Shown one piece after another: positions 1 to 8,414 of a stretch of DNA of 59,796 nucleotides. The position numbers were made by a program, and so were the translations under genes. The stretch's first letter is position 1. Each line of letters begins with the position of its first letter. Source of the stretch: JACMQX01 sp044225675 (lineage in GTDB: Bacteria; Pseudomonadota; Gammaproteobacteria; Burkholderiales; Burkholderiaceae_C); assembly GCA_044225675.1 (NCBI GenBank), contig JBGAIH010000032.1, positions 1-59,796 of the forward strand, in the 5' to 3' direction. The notes beneath the pieces are model-generated. The model saw only the letters and a list, made by a program, of their open reading frames with translations. It ran no database searches and was not told the origin of the DNA.

Positions 1-230
1 AACGCTCTATGCATCGGCGCGTTCAGCGCCGGTGCGGAGTGATCGCAGCCGCCCTCGCGGAGCGAGAAGCGCAGGGACCCGGCACGCAGTGCCGGGCGCC
101 GAAGCCAAGCGCCCACCGAAGGGCCCCCAGCCTTGCGCGCCGTACAACGAGTGGCGAAGCAGAAGCAGAAGCCCAGAAGACCCCCGCCGCAGAAAAGAAA
201 GCGTTCAGCAACAAGAACGCACGACTCAAC
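1..230. other. Gene-free edge with two hairpins
   Basis: No supportable gene is seen here. Two stem-loops are visible. At 11-35 the arms GCATCGGCGC and GCGCCGGTGC pair, with one G-T wobble, around GTTCA. At 78-96 the arms CCCGGCA and TGCCGGG pair around CGCAG. They lie just past the end of the leftward oxidase gene and may help end its transcript, but neither has a clear U-tract. Confidence 0.4.
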
Positions 231-1385
231 TCAAACCGGATACGTCCCCGGCAGCAGCACACTCCGGTCCACGGTGTTGATGTCCGTGCGCCCGCAGAAC
301 GCCATCGTCAGATCCAGCTCCTTGTGGATGATCTGCAGTGCCTTGGCCACGCCGGCTTCACCCATTGCGCCCAGCCCGTAGAGGAAGGCGCGGCCGATGT
401 ACGTGCCCTGCGCGCCCAGCGCGCGGGCCTTCAGCACGTCCTGGCCCGAGCGGATGCCGCCGTCCATGTGCACCTCCATCCCGCTGCCCACGGCCGCCAC
501 GATCTCGGGCAGCGCGTTGATCGACGACGGCGCGCCGTCCAGCTGGCGGCCGCCGTGGTTCGACACGATCAGCGCGTCGGCGCCCGAGGCCACCGCCAGC
601 TTCGCGTCCTCCACGTCCTGGATCCCCTTGAGAATCAGCTTGCCGCCCCAGCGCTTCTTGATCCACTCCACGTCGCCCCAGTTCAGCGCCGGATCGAACT
701 GCTTGGCCGTCCACTCCGACAGCGAGCCCATGTTGTCCACGCCCTTCACATGGCCCACGATATTGCCGAACTGGCGGCGCTTCGTCCCCAGCATCTTGAG
801 GCACCAGCGCGGCTTGGTCGCCAGATTCAGCATCGTCGGGATCGTCAGCTTGGGCGGCGCTGTCAGGCCGTTCTTCAGGTCCTTGTGCCGCTGGCCCAGG
901 ATCTGCAGGTCCAGCGTCAGCACCAGGGCCGAGCAGCCGGCCGCCTTGGCGCGGTCGATCAGGCTCTCGATGAAGGCGCGGTCCTTCATCACGTACAGCT
1001 GGAACCAGAACGGGTGGCGGCCCGTCCCCTCGGCCACGTCCTCGATCGAGCAGATGCTCATCGTCGACAGCGTGAACGGAATGCCGAAGGCCTTGGCCGC
1101 GCGCGCCGCCAGGATCTCACCGTCGGCATGCTGCATGCCCGTCAGCCCCGTCGGCGCGATCGCCACCGGCATCGCCACGCTCTGGCCGATCATCGTGGTG
1201 CGGGTCGTGCGGCCCTCCATGTTCACCGCCACGCGCTGGCGCAGCTTGATGCGCTGGAAGTCCTCGCTGTTGGCGCGGTAGGTGCTCTCGGTCCAGGAGC
1301 CGGAGTCGGCGTAGTCGTAGAACATGCGCGGCACGCGCTTTTGCGCCAGCACGCGCAGGTCTTCGATGGTGGTGATCACGGTCAT
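231..1385 (-). CDS. FMN-dependent alpha-hydroxy-acid oxidase (LldD family)
   Basis: A 384-residue flavoprotein of the LldD / glycolate oxidase / mandelate dehydrogenase family, which oxidises an L-2-hydroxy acid such as lactate to the 2-oxo acid. SNHGGRQ at about residues 275-281 carries the catalytic His (H277) and a substrate-binding Arg. DGGIRSG and GRAFLYG near the C-terminus form the FMN phosphate site. The reading frame is open 25 codons further upstream, but the ATG at 1385 follows a GAGGAG ribosome site and matches the usual family N-terminus. It is the last of three leftward genes (tctB, tctA, this one), separated from tctA by 121 nt containing a hairpin, so it may be only partly co-transcribed. 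The family is clear; the exact substrate (lactate, mandelate or another hydroxy acid) is not. Confidence 0.9.
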   Translation of the reverse strand: MTVITTIEDLRVLAQKRVPRMFYDYADSGSWTESTYRANSEDFQRIKLRQRVAVNMEGRTTRTTMIGQSVAMPVAIAPTGLTGMQHADGEILAARAAKAFGIPFTLSTMSICSIEDVAEGTGRHPFWFQLYVMKDRAFIESLIDRAKAAGCSALVLTLDLQILGQRHKDLKNGLTAPPKLTIPTMLNLATKPRWCLKMLGTKRRQFGNIVGHVKGVDNMGSLSEWTAKQFDPALNWGDVEWIKKRWGGKLILKGIQDVEDAKLAVASGADALIVSNHGGRQLDGAPSSINALPEIVAAVGSGMEVHMDGGIRSGQDVLKARALGAQGTYIGRAFLYGLGAMGEAGVAKALQIIHKELDLTMAFCGRTDINTVDRSVLLPGTYPV

Positions 1386-1472
1386 GCAAAGTCTCCTCGA
1401 TCCCGGGATGCTAGCGAATCGCTGGCAGCCCGGGTTGAGGAAATTTGCGGGGCCGCTCAAATTTGCTCAAGC

Positions 1473-1496
1473 GCCCCGCGCCAGCCAGCGCGGGGC
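1473..1496 (-). terminator. Hairpin between tctA and the oxidase gene
   Basis: GCCCCGCG (1473-1480) pairs perfectly with CGCGGGGC (1489-1496) around an 8-nt loop. On the minus strand it is followed by an AT-rich stretch with only short T runs. It could be a weak terminator or an mRNA-stabilising stem giving different levels of the transporter and oxidase messages. Confidence 0.45.
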
Positions 1497-1506
1497 GGCC
1501 TGGGTG

Positions 1507-3048
1507 TCACGCCTCGGTCAGCGACGGCGCCGCCACGGGCTGCGCGGCCTGCAGCGCCTGCACCCGGCTGTCGCGGCGGGCCTTGCGGAAGAAGGCCACG
1601 GTCTGCCACAGCGCGAACACCCCGATCAGCCCCAGCAGCGTGCCGCTGATCGGCCGCGTGAAGAAGATGCCGAAGCTGCCGCGGCTCAGCAGCAGCGCGC
1701 GGCGGAAGTTCTCCTCCAGCATCGGGCCGAGGATGAAGCCCAGCATCAGCGGCGCCGGGTCGAATTGCAGCCGCATGAACAGATAGCCCAGTAGCCCGAA
1801 GCCGGCCGTGATGTACACGTCGTCCAGGTTGTTGTTGATGCTGTAGGTGCCGATGCAGCAGAAGAACAGGATCGCGGGGAACAGCACGTTGTACGGGATC
1901 TTGAACACCGACAGCCAGTAGCGCACCAGCGGCACGTTCAGCACCAGCAGGAACACGTTGCCCACCCACATGCTCGCCACCAGGCCCCAGAACAGCTCGG
2001 GGTGGCCGGCGATCATGTTCGGGCCGGGCTGGATGCCCTTGATCACGAAGGCCGCCATCATCAGCGCCATCACCGCGTTCTCGGGAATGCCGATGCTCAT
2101 CAGCGGGATGAAGCTCGTGCGCGCGGCCGCCTCGTCGGCCGCCGCCTGGCCGGCCACGCCCTCGATGCATCCCGTGCCGATCTCGTGGCGGTACTTGCTC
2201 ACCTTCTTGTCCACCGCATAGGCGGCGAACTGCGCAATGGTCGGGCCGCCGCCGGGCAGGATGCCCAGGATCGAGCCCACCACGCTGCCGCGCAGCGCGC
2301 TCGGAATGATGCGCTTGAACTCGGCCCAGGTCGGGATCAGGTTGATCCTGCCCGAGAACGGCGAGCGCTCGTCGCGGTTGTCCAGGTTCTTGGTGATCTC
2401 GGCAATGCCGAAGCAGCCCAGCGCAATGCTCACCAGCCCGATGCCGTCGGACAGGAAGGGCAGATCCATCGTGAAGCGCTGCATGCCGCTGTTCACGTCG
2501 GTGCCGATGGTGCCCAGCAGCACGCCGATCAGGCACATCGCCAGGCCGTTGAGCAGGCTGCCCGTCGTCACGAAGCTCACGCAGAAAAAGCCCACCATCA
2601 TCAGCGCGCAGTAGTCGGCCGGCCCGAACAGAAAGGCCACGTTGCCCAGCGCCGGCGCCAGCCAGGCCAGCACAAGGATGGCCACCGTGCCGCCGATGAA
2701 GCTCGAGAAGCCCGCGGTGAACAGCGCCAGCCCCGTCTGCCCCTTGAGCGTCATCTGGTAGCCGTCGATGCAGGCCACGATGGAGCTGGCGTGCGGGATC
2801 TTCATGGTGATCGCGCTCACGCTGTCGCCGTACTGCGCGCCGTAGTAGATGCCGGCGAGCATGATCAGCGCGCCGGTCGTCGGAATGGAATACGTCAGCG
2901 GCAGCAGCAGGCTGATGGTCGCCAGCGGGCCCAGGCCGGGCAGCAGGCCCACCAGCGTGCCCACCGTGCAGCCCAGCGCACAGTACAGGAGGTTCTGCAG
3001 CGTGAGCGCGTGCTCGAAGCCGAAGGCGAGGTTGTGGATGACATCCAT
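1507..3048 (-). CDS. tctA: Tripartite tricarboxylate transporter permease, large subunit TctA
   Basis: 513 residues, the normal TctA length, and strongly hydrophobic throughout with about a dozen membrane segments. Family hallmarks are the GLLPGLGP loop near residues 38-45 and a second Gly/Pro-rich loop, ILPGGGPTIAQFAAY, in the middle; each lies in one half of the internal duplication. TctA is the ion-coupled permease of TTT transporters for citrate, other carboxylates or aromatic acids. It starts 15 nt downstream of tctB. No periplasmic receptor gene (tctC/Bug) lies beside the pair, so the partner must be encoded elsewhere; two Bug receptors occur later in this window. The adjacent hydroxy-acid oxidase suggests the imported compound may be a 2-hydroxy acid, which is an inference from context. 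Confidence 0.93.
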   Translation of the reverse strand: MDVIHNLAFGFEHALTLQNLLYCALGCTVGTLVGLLPGLGPLATISLLLPLTYSIPTTGALIMLAGIYYGAQYGDSVSAITMKIPHASSIVACIDGYQMTLKGQTGLALFTAGFSSFIGGTVAILVLAWLAPALGNVAFLFGPADYCALMMVGFFCVSFVTTGSLLNGLAMCLIGVLLGTIGTDVNSGMQRFTMDLPFLSDGIGLVSIALGCFGIAEITKNLDNRDERSPFSGRINLIPTWAEFKRIIPSALRGSVVGSILGILPGGGPTIAQFAAYAVDKKVSKYRHEIGTGCIEGVAGQAAADEAAARTSFIPLMSIGIPENAVMALMMAAFVIKGIQPGPNMIAGHPELFWGLVASMWVGNVFLLVLNVPLVRYWLSVFKIPYNVLFPAILFFCCIGTYSINNNLDDVYITAGFGLLGYLFMRLQFDPAPLMLGFILGPMLEENFRRALLLSRGSFGIFFTRPISGTLLGLIGVFALWQTVAFFRKARRDSRVQALQAAQPVAAPSLTEA

Positions 3049-3063
3049 GGTGCGGCTCCCGGC

Positions 3064-3489
3064 TCAGTACAGCGGCAGCTGCAGGCCCAGCAGCTTCTGG
3101 AAGGCGAAGGCGATCAGCAGCAGCCCGATCGCGATCTTGACGTTGCGGCTCACCGAATACGAGGTGCCCGCCAGCGTCGAGCAGAACACCAGGAACACGA
3201 TGCCCAGGATCATGTTCACGAAGTGCGACAGCAGCGCAAAGCCGCACAGGCTGGCGAGGATGATCGCGATGTTGCGGAAATTGAAGTCCATCGGCGAGCG
3301 CGCCGCAAAGCGCGAGCGCACCACCTGGGCAACGCCCACCAGCGCGAGCATGCCGCACACCAGCAGCGGAAACAGCCCCGGCCCGGCGTGGCCGAACTGG
3401 CCGATGGGGTAGTTCAGCGCGGCGGGTATGCCAAACGCCAATGAGATCGCGAGGAGGAACAGCCCTCGCAGCAGATTGCGGTCATTCAT
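3064..3489 (-). CDS. tctB: Tripartite tricarboxylate transporter small subunit TctB
   Basis: A 141-residue protein with four predicted membrane helices: one near residues 7-25, one near 38-57, and two in the C-terminal half. This is the size and layout of TctB, the small membrane subunit that accompanies TctA. It is the first gene of the leftward tctB-tctA-oxidase group and ends 15 nt before tctA. TctB sequences diverge strongly, so the assignment rests mainly on topology and on the adjacent TctA. Its promoter should lie in the 240-nt divergent region shared with the MFS gene at 3730. Confidence 0.88.
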   Translation of the reverse strand: MNDRNLLRGLFLLAISLAFGIPAALNYPIGQFGHAGPGLFPLLVCGMLALVGVAQVVRSRFAARSPMDFNFRNIAIILASLCGFALLSHFVNMILGIVFLVFCSTLAGTSYSVSRNVKIAIGLLLIAFAFQKLLGLQLPLY

Positions 3490-3596
3490 GATGTCTCGAC
3501 GCCCAAGTTGTGAGGCGCTGATCGTCCGCCCGCGTGGCTGACCTCAAGCACACCGCCGCGCTAAGGACTTGTACGTAGCCCGTCGCGCAGCGAACG

Positions 3597-3691
3597 CAGC
3601 TTCCCGTCAGACAAGCCGGCAACGCACTCGCGAAGAGAACCTTCGGCCGCATGCGCGGGCCGCGCTGCCCTTCGAGCCTGACGGGAAGCTG
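3597..3691. repeat. Long-range inverted repeat upstream of the MFS gene
   Basis: A 14-bp arm at 3597-3610 (CAGCTTCCCGTCAG) is matched exactly by its reverse complement at 3678-3691, enclosing 67 bp. It lies in the divergent promoter region between tctB and the MFS gene. It could form a cruciform or an RNA stem, be a pair of operator half-sites, or be the ends of a small non-coding element. Confidence 0.7.
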
Positions 3692-3729
3692 TGCCGCCGG
3701 CCGCTCGCTGTTAACCTTGGGGCTGCCTC

Positions 3730-5331
3730 ATGTCGTCCACCCCGCCTTCCACCGCTTCGTCCCACTCGATCTGGTCGCCGCTGCGCCGCCCGGCCTTCCG
3801 CGGCCTGTGGGCCGGCAGCGGCGTGTACTTCACCGGCAATGCCATGCAGGTCATGGCGGCCTCGTGGCTCATGGTCGAGCTGACCGGCTCGTCGTTTTTC
3901 GCCGCGCTGGTGCAGACGGCCGTCTTCCTGCCCATGTTTCTGCTGGCCCTGCCGGCGGGCGTGCTGGCCGACACCACCGACCGGCGCCGCCTCATCCGCA
4001 ATGCGCTGCTCGTGCAGTCCGCCCTGGTGGGCACGCTCGCGCTGCTGGCCATGCTCGGCTGGGCGGGGCCTGGCGTGCTGCTGGCCTTCACCTTCATGGC
4101 CGGCTGCTGCACCGCGCTGCTGCAGCCGGCCTGGAACACCTCGGTGGCCGACGCCGTCCCGCGCGAGGACATGCCGCAGGCCATCACCGCCATGTCCATC
4201 GCCTGGAACAGTGCGCGAGCGCTCGGGCCCTCCATTGCCGGCTTCATCTTTGCGTGGCTCGGGGCGGGCTGGGTCTTCGTGCTCACCGTGGGCGGCACGC
4301 TCACCATGCTGCAGGCCGTGCGCCGCTGGCCGCCCAAGCCGCACCCCGAAACGCGGCTGCCGCCCGAGCGGCTGTGGTCGGGCACGCTCAGCGGCCTGCG
4401 CTATGCGCGCTACTCCGACATCATCTTCGCGCAGCTGCTGCGCACCGTTGCCTACTCGGGCACCGGCGCTGCCCTGTGGGCGCTGCTGCCGGCCATCGCG
4501 TCGCAGCGGCTGGGCCTGGGCGCCACCGGCTTCGGCTTTCTCATGGGCTGCCTGGGCACCGGGGCCGTGGCGGCCGGCCTCGTGCTCGGCAAGGTGCGCG
4601 CGCGCCTGGGCATGGAGCGGCTCGTGGCCATCGGCTGCGTGGTGTTTGCGCTCGTCATGCTCGTGGCGGCCTTTGTGCGCGTGCCCTTCGTCATCTTCAT
4701 CTCGCTCGCGCTCGGCGGTGCGGCGTGGATGGCTGTGATGGCCACCTTCAACACCGCCACGCAGTCCAGCGCGCCGCCCTGGGTGCGCTCGCGCGCCGTT
4801 GCCCTGCACACGCTCAGCGCGCTCGGCTCGTTCGCCATCGGCTCGGCCGTGTGGGGCGCGGCCTCGGACCTCGTGGGCCTGCCGCTCACGCTGGCCGTGG
4901 CGGCCGGCGCCATGGCGGGCGGCGTGTTCCTCGCGCGGCCTTTTCCGCTGCGCATGGGCGACGCCCAGGAGGTCACGCCCGTGGCGCTGTGGGAGGAACT
5001 GCAGGTCAAGGGCGAGCCGCAGCCCGGCGACGGGCCGGTCTCGGTCGAGGTGGGCTACCGCATCCGCGAGGGCGAGGCCGAGGAGTTCCTCCACGCCATC
5101 ACCCAGCTCAAGGCCTCGCGCCGGCGCGACGGCGCCACGCTCTGGCGCGTCTACCGCGACCTGGGCGACCCCACGCGCTACGTCGAGCGCTTCATCGTCT
5201 CGTCATGGGCCGACTACCTGCACCAGCGCGCCCGCGCCACCGTGGCCGACCAGCAGCTCGAAGCGCGCGTGCGCGAGTTCCTGCGCGAGGGGGAGGCGGT
5301 GACGATGCAGCATTACATTGCGGAGCGGTGA
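3730..5331 (+). CDS. MFS transporter, MFS_3 (EntS-like) family with C-terminal ABM-like domain
   Basis: A 533-residue protein. The first 410 or so residues form a 12-helix major-facilitator transporter, with the loop ADTTDRRRL after helix 2 typical of MFS loop 2-3. The remaining roughly 110 residues form a soluble tail whose stretches YRIREGEAEEFL and RFIVSSWADYL resemble the antibiotic-biosynthesis-monooxygenase fold commonly fused to this MFS_3 subfamily. The length is normal for the fused type. Members are annotated as exporters, for example of siderophores; the substrate here cannot be read from sequence. The ATG at 3730 was chosen because the hydrophobic domain follows directly. The gene stands alone, divergent from tctB, with a long inverted repeat just upstream. 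Confidence 0.85.
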   Translation: MSSTPPSTASSHSIWSPLRRPAFRGLWAGSGVYFTGNAMQVMAASWLMVELTGSSFFAALVQTAVFLPMFLLALPAGVLADTTDRRRLIRNALLVQSALVGTLALLAMLGWAGPGVLLAFTFMAGCCTALLQPAWNTSVADAVPREDMPQAITAMSIAWNSARALGPSIAGFIFAWLGAGWVFVLTVGGTLTMLQAVRRWPPKPHPETRLPPERLWSGTLSGLRYARYSDIIFAQLLRTVAYSGTGAALWALLPAIASQRLGLGATGFGFLMGCLGTGAVAAGLVLGKVRARLGMERLVAIGCVVFALVMLVAAFVRVPFVIFISLALGGAAWMAVMATFNTATQSSAPPWVRSRAVALHTLSALGSFAIGSAVWGAASDLVGLPLTLAVAAGAMAGGVFLARPFPLRMGDAQEVTPVALWEELQVKGEPQPGDGPVSVEVGYRIREGEAEEFLHAITQLKASRRRDGATLWRVYRDLGDPTRYVERFIVSSWADYLHQRARATVADQQLEARVREFLREGEAVTMQHYIAER

Positions 5332-5405
5332 CTTTCAGATTTAGAAACTGATGGTTCAATTCGCTTCGCCCTATAGTTTTGGAAAGCGGAAAAACCCTCA
5401 GGGCA

Positions 5406-5510
5406 GAGTATAAAAATACTCACAAATTCCCTTCTCACTCCACTAGATTCTTAAGTGCAGTACCGAAAGGTCGTTCGCAGTCCCGGGAGGGCCTTTTCTT
5501 CAACCCTCCC
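5406..5510 (+). promoter_or_regulatory. AT-rich leader and hairpins upstream of the PI-PLC gene
   Basis: This stretch is much richer in A and T than its surroundings. It holds GAGTA-TAAAAA-TACTC (5406-5421), a small palindrome containing a possible -10 element, and a 7-bp stem GGGAGGG/CCCTCCC (5485-5491 with 5504-5510) around a 12-nt pyrimidine-rich loop. The second hairpin ends 13 nt before the AAAGGAGA ribosome site of the phospholipase and could modulate its translation. Confidence 0.4.
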
Positions 5511-5535
5511 AACTTTCCTCGTAAAGGAGAACGAC

Positions 5536-6933
5536 TTGTTAACTGCCAAATTCATTCGCGTCCTGGGGAGCTTGTTGCTCTGCGGAGGCTTCTCGCTGAA
5601 CGTGCATGCGGTGGACACGTATTCGGCGTCATCCATTGCTCTAGCTGACAACTCCAATTGGATGGCGCAAATCCCGGATGCTGCTCGCCTGAGTGACCTT
5701 TCTATTCCCGGAACTCACGACTCGACCACCTTTACTCAGAGCGGACAGGTCTGGGTATACACACTCAACATGAACTACGCAGAGCAGTTCAAAGCGGGCA
5801 TCCGCTTCATTGACGTCAGGGCGAAGTACTCCGATACCATTGGAGTTGCAGAAAATGACGGTACCACAGGTCGTGCATTCACCATATTCCATGGGGCCTA
5901 CTATCTCGACAAGAACTTCTACGACGTCTTGAAAGACGTTAACAAATTTCTAGACGGCCATCCGACAGAAACGATCGTGATGCGGCTCAAGTGGGAAGGC
6001 GATGCAAATGGTGTGTCTGAATCGGATTTTGTCGCTGCGTTCAACAGCTATATGACGACGGAGATTCCCCCCTCCAACACCCGCGCGAACGCGCGCCATC
6101 TTTGGAAAGAAAAGTCCAGGAACCCCACCATGGGTGAGTTGAGGGGTAAGCTAGTTATACTGAATGACATGACGGGGTGTACCGGCGTGACCAGCGCCTA
6201 CGCCCCGCTGCGCTACGGATGCAGTGAGTTCTCGATTCAGGACAAGTACGACGCGTCCCTCCTCGCGACGAAATGGACAGCCATCGAAAATAAGTTCAAG
6301 GAAATTCGTGCCGGAGATGTTCAAACGAAGTACATCAACTTCCTCTCCGCCTCGATATGGGCTATCCCCCCCGAGTGGTTCGCCGCCTCCGAAAATCCAT
6401 GGACGTACGATTACATCAATGCCAACCCAAACCAGCGGCTGGGCATCGTCGTCATGGACTTTCCCGGCCCGGACTTGATCAAAAGAATTATCGACAACAA
6501 TGCTGGATATTTTTCCTCTGGAAAGTTCTATATGGGTCCGCCGACTTATGGGCGCATCCAGAATGGGTGGAAGCCGAATCAGTATCTGAACACTGCTTCG
6601 GGTGTGGTTCAAAGCAGCTTCATCTTGGATGGATGGACGGCCGCCCGGTGGAACATCATCAGCTATCCGGGCGGTTGGGTGCGCATTCAGAACGGATGGC
6701 ACCCCAATGAGTACCTGAACATTGATGGCCGAGGCCGCGGTGAGGGACCCGTGCAATCCTCGGATGTGAGCGTGGATTCGATCAGCTCCAGGTGGTTCTT
6801 GGAGCCCGTAGCCAACCATACGTACCGCATCCGAAACGCCTGGACCAATGAGTACCTGAACGTCGAGGGCGGTTATGTCCAGGTCACCCCAATCTCGGCA
6901 GGCGCAGTCAGCTCTTACTGGAACATTAACTGA
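5536..6933 (+). CDS. Secreted PI-specific phospholipase C with C-terminal beta-trefoil-like repeats
   Basis: The best start is TTG 5536, five nt after AAAGGAGA; an ATG at 5455 has no ribosome site and would add a 27-residue leader before the signal peptide. From TTG the product is 465 aa with a signal peptide of about 25 residues ending in NVHA. The catalytic PI-PLC X domain shows SIPGTHDS (H61) and FHG (H119), the two histidines used for acid-base catalysis, plus FIDVRAKY between them. About 130 C-terminal residues contain three copies of a unit of the form RIQNGWxPNxYLN...W, spaced as in ricin-type beta-trefoil lectins. Such tails usually bind glycans or surfaces. The base composition is visibly lower in GC than the flanking genes, suggesting horizontal acquisition. 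Relatives cleave phosphatidylinositol or GPI anchors; the host target is unknown. Confidence 0.85.
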   Translation: MLTAKFIRVLGSLLLCGGFSLNVHAVDTYSASSIALADNSNWMAQIPDAARLSDLSIPGTHDSTTFTQSGQVWVYTLNMNYAEQFKAGIRFIDVRAKYSDTIGVAENDGTTGRAFTIFHGAYYLDKNFYDVLKDVNKFLDGHPTETIVMRLKWEGDANGVSESDFVAAFNSYMTTEIPPSNTRANARHLWKEKSRNPTMGELRGKLVILNDMTGCTGVTSAYAPLRYGCSEFSIQDKYDASLLATKWTAIENKFKEIRAGDVQTKYINFLSASIWAIPPEWFAASENPWTYDYINANPNQRLGIVVMDFPGPDLIKRIIDNNAGYFSSGKFYMGPPTYGRIQNGWKPNQYLNTASGVVQSSFILDGWTAARWNIISYPGGWVRIQNGWHPNEYLNIDGRGRGEGPVQSSDVSVDSISSRWFLEPVANHTYRIRNAWTNEYLNVEGGYVQVTPISAGAVSSYWNIN

Positions 6934-6960
6934 TCCTTGTTCCAACTGCGGTGAAAATCA

Positions 6961-6984
6961 ACCTGGACGTGGAAGCGTCCAGGT
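6961..6984 (+). terminator. Hairpin after the PI-PLC gene
   Basis: ACCTGGACG (6961-6969) and CGTCCAGGT (6976-6984) form a perfect 9-bp stem around TGGAAG, 28 nt after the phospholipase stop codon. The following bases contain only a short T run, so termination may be imperfect. The rest of the gap to 7214 shows further short stems, including GCGCAGGC/GCCTGCGC near 7130-7180 at the end of the opposing gene, but no gene. Confidence 0.55.
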
Positions 6985-7214
6985 AGGTCTTTCAGCCCGA
7001 CAGGCCGCAATATTCCGGAGTGCAACGCGTCCTCGCGCACGCCGGGCAGCCCGCGATGGCGTGAAAGCGCCCATTCATGTCGTTTAAGCCCGTGGCTGAG
7101 GTTGTGGCCCGGCTGCGAGCCAAGCGCGCAGGCACTTGAGCAGGGGCAGAAGCCTGCGCGGGTAAGCTGCCCCAAGGGGCGGGTAGCCCGGCAGAGGGCG
7201 CCGTGCGCTTGGAG

Positions 7215-7688
7215 TCAGCTCCCCCGTACCGCCGGCGGAATGTCGAAATGCAGCACGTCCTCGCGCACGCCGAGCTGGGTGTACAGCGCAATCGCCGGGT
7301 CGTCGCCGTGGTCGGCCTGCACGAAGATCACATAGATGCCGCGCTCACGCGCCAACTGCTGCAGCTCGCCGATCAGCGCGGTCGCCACGCCCTCGCGCCG
7401 CCGGTCGGCGGCCACGGCCAGATCGTAGATGTAGCACTCCGACCGGGCCTGCTCGAACTTGGGCAGCACATACGCCGCCAGTGCGCCCACCACCGCGCCA
7501 CCCGACAGCGCAGCAATGGCGATGAAGGTGTCGCGCGCCAGCAGGCTGCGCAGGTACGCGTCGTCGGGCTGCTGGCGGCAATAGGTGTCGCGGTCCTCGA
7601 AGACCTCGCCGAACAGATCGAGGCAGGCGCGCAGGGTGGGGAGGTCGGTGGGGGTGAGGGTGTGAATGGTGAAGCGTGATTGCGTCAT
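7215..7688 (-). CDS. AAC(3)-I family aminoglycoside 3-N-acetyltransferase
   Basis: A 157-residue GNAT-fold protein. It shares long colinear blocks with the known AAC(3)-Ia enzyme as I recall it: VVGALAAYVLPKFEQ, then YIYDLAV, then VQAD-GDDPA-ALYT-LG, ending in HFDI. RRREGVAT is the acetyl-CoA-binding motif A (R/Q-x-x-G-x-A/G). Length and ends match the family (about 154 aa). AAC(3)-I enzymes acetylate the 3-amino group of gentamicin-type aminoglycosides using acetyl-CoA in the cytoplasm. The ATG at 7688 was chosen because the family begins there; the frame is open upstream to 7886 but encodes nothing family-like. The gene stands alone, with no integron features or transposase next to it, so it looks chromosomal. 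Actual resistance depends on expression and specificity, which sequence does not show. Confidence 0.85.
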   Translation of the reverse strand: MTQSRFTIHTLTPTDLPTLRACLDLFGEVFEDRDTYCRQQPDDAYLRSLLARDTFIAIAALSGGAVVGALAAYVLPKFEQARSECYIYDLAVAADRRREGVATALIGELQQLARERGIYVIFVQADHGDDPAIALYTQLGVREDVLHFDIPPAVRGS

Positions 7689-7969
7689 GGTGATCCCTGC
7701 GGAGGGTGCGGCGCAGCGGCCTTGGACGACGGGGATGCTGCGCCTGTATAAACCGGTCTGGACATTGTCGCCACGCCAGCATTGGGCGTGATGACGTCGC
7801 CAACCCCCGATATTCGCATCAACGTGCCTTGCCTTGGGTTTGTATGTGTAGGCGAGTGTCGCGTCGGCGTGGAAGAGCCGCAGCACGTTCTTGAGGTACG
7901 AGTTCGCTCAAGGTTGATCAGCACCTTGGGTTATCCTCCGCTCAAGTCAGACCCCAGCAAGGCACCAAC

Positions 7970-8398
7970 GTGGAACATTCACCCGCCCAGAACAAGTCCA
8001 TCGTCCAGGCATTTGTTGCTGCCATCAACGCCAAGGATTGGCGAGCGCTTGTCGAAGTCCTCGCCCCTGACTTTGTCCGTCATAGCGATGCAGCGGGCCC
8101 TTCCGGGGCCAGGTCGGCGGAAGAACTTGTCGCATTCCTGCAGCGTGAGTACATAACCTTCCCTGACGCGCACGAAGAACTTTTGGACATGGTCGCAGAA
8201 AGCGACAAGGTTGCTGCGCGGCATCGATTCACCGGCACTCAGACCGGGCCTATGGGTCCCTACCCAGCTAGCGGAAAGCGGATGAGCGCCACGTATCTCG
8301 CGATCTACCGCATCTCAGCTGGCCGCATCGTCGAAGCCTGGGCAGAGTGGGACAACTTGGCAGGCTTGCGGCAGCTTGGACACGCAGGCGAGGCCTGA
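7970..8398 (+). CDS. SnoaL-like (NTF2-fold) protein, ester cyclase type
   Basis: A 142-residue single-domain protein starting at GTG 7970, after a weak AAGG. The opening KSIVQAFVAAINAKDW, the middle DFVRHS and the closing ISAGRIVEAWAEWDNLAGLRQLG are characteristic of SnoaL-like polyketide cyclase and ester cyclase families with the alpha+beta cone fold. Similar stand-alone proteins are common in soil bacteria, and most have no known substrate. It is a single gene followed by overlapping hairpins at 8415-8450. No biosynthetic gene cluster surrounds it, so polyketide chemistry is not implied. Confidence 0.75.
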   Translation: MEHSPAQNKSIVQAFVAAINAKDWRALVEVLAPDFVRHSDAAGPSGARSAEELVAFLQREYITFPDAHEELLDMVAESDKVAARHRFTGTQTGPMGPYPASGKRMSATYLAIYRISAGRIVEAWAEWDNLAGLRQLGHAGEA

Positions 8399-8414
8399 GT
8401 CGTCCGTTTCGGCG

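Noticed and set aside
3607..5094. A long minus-strand frame opposite the MFS gene
   Set aside because: It has repetitive Gly/His/Arg/Glu composition and no hydrophobic or domain pattern; the MFS gene explains the region.
6875..7087. A 70-codon frame after the PI-PLC gene
   Set aside because: It overlaps the end of the phospholipase gene and the terminator hairpin, and has no domain or ribosome site.
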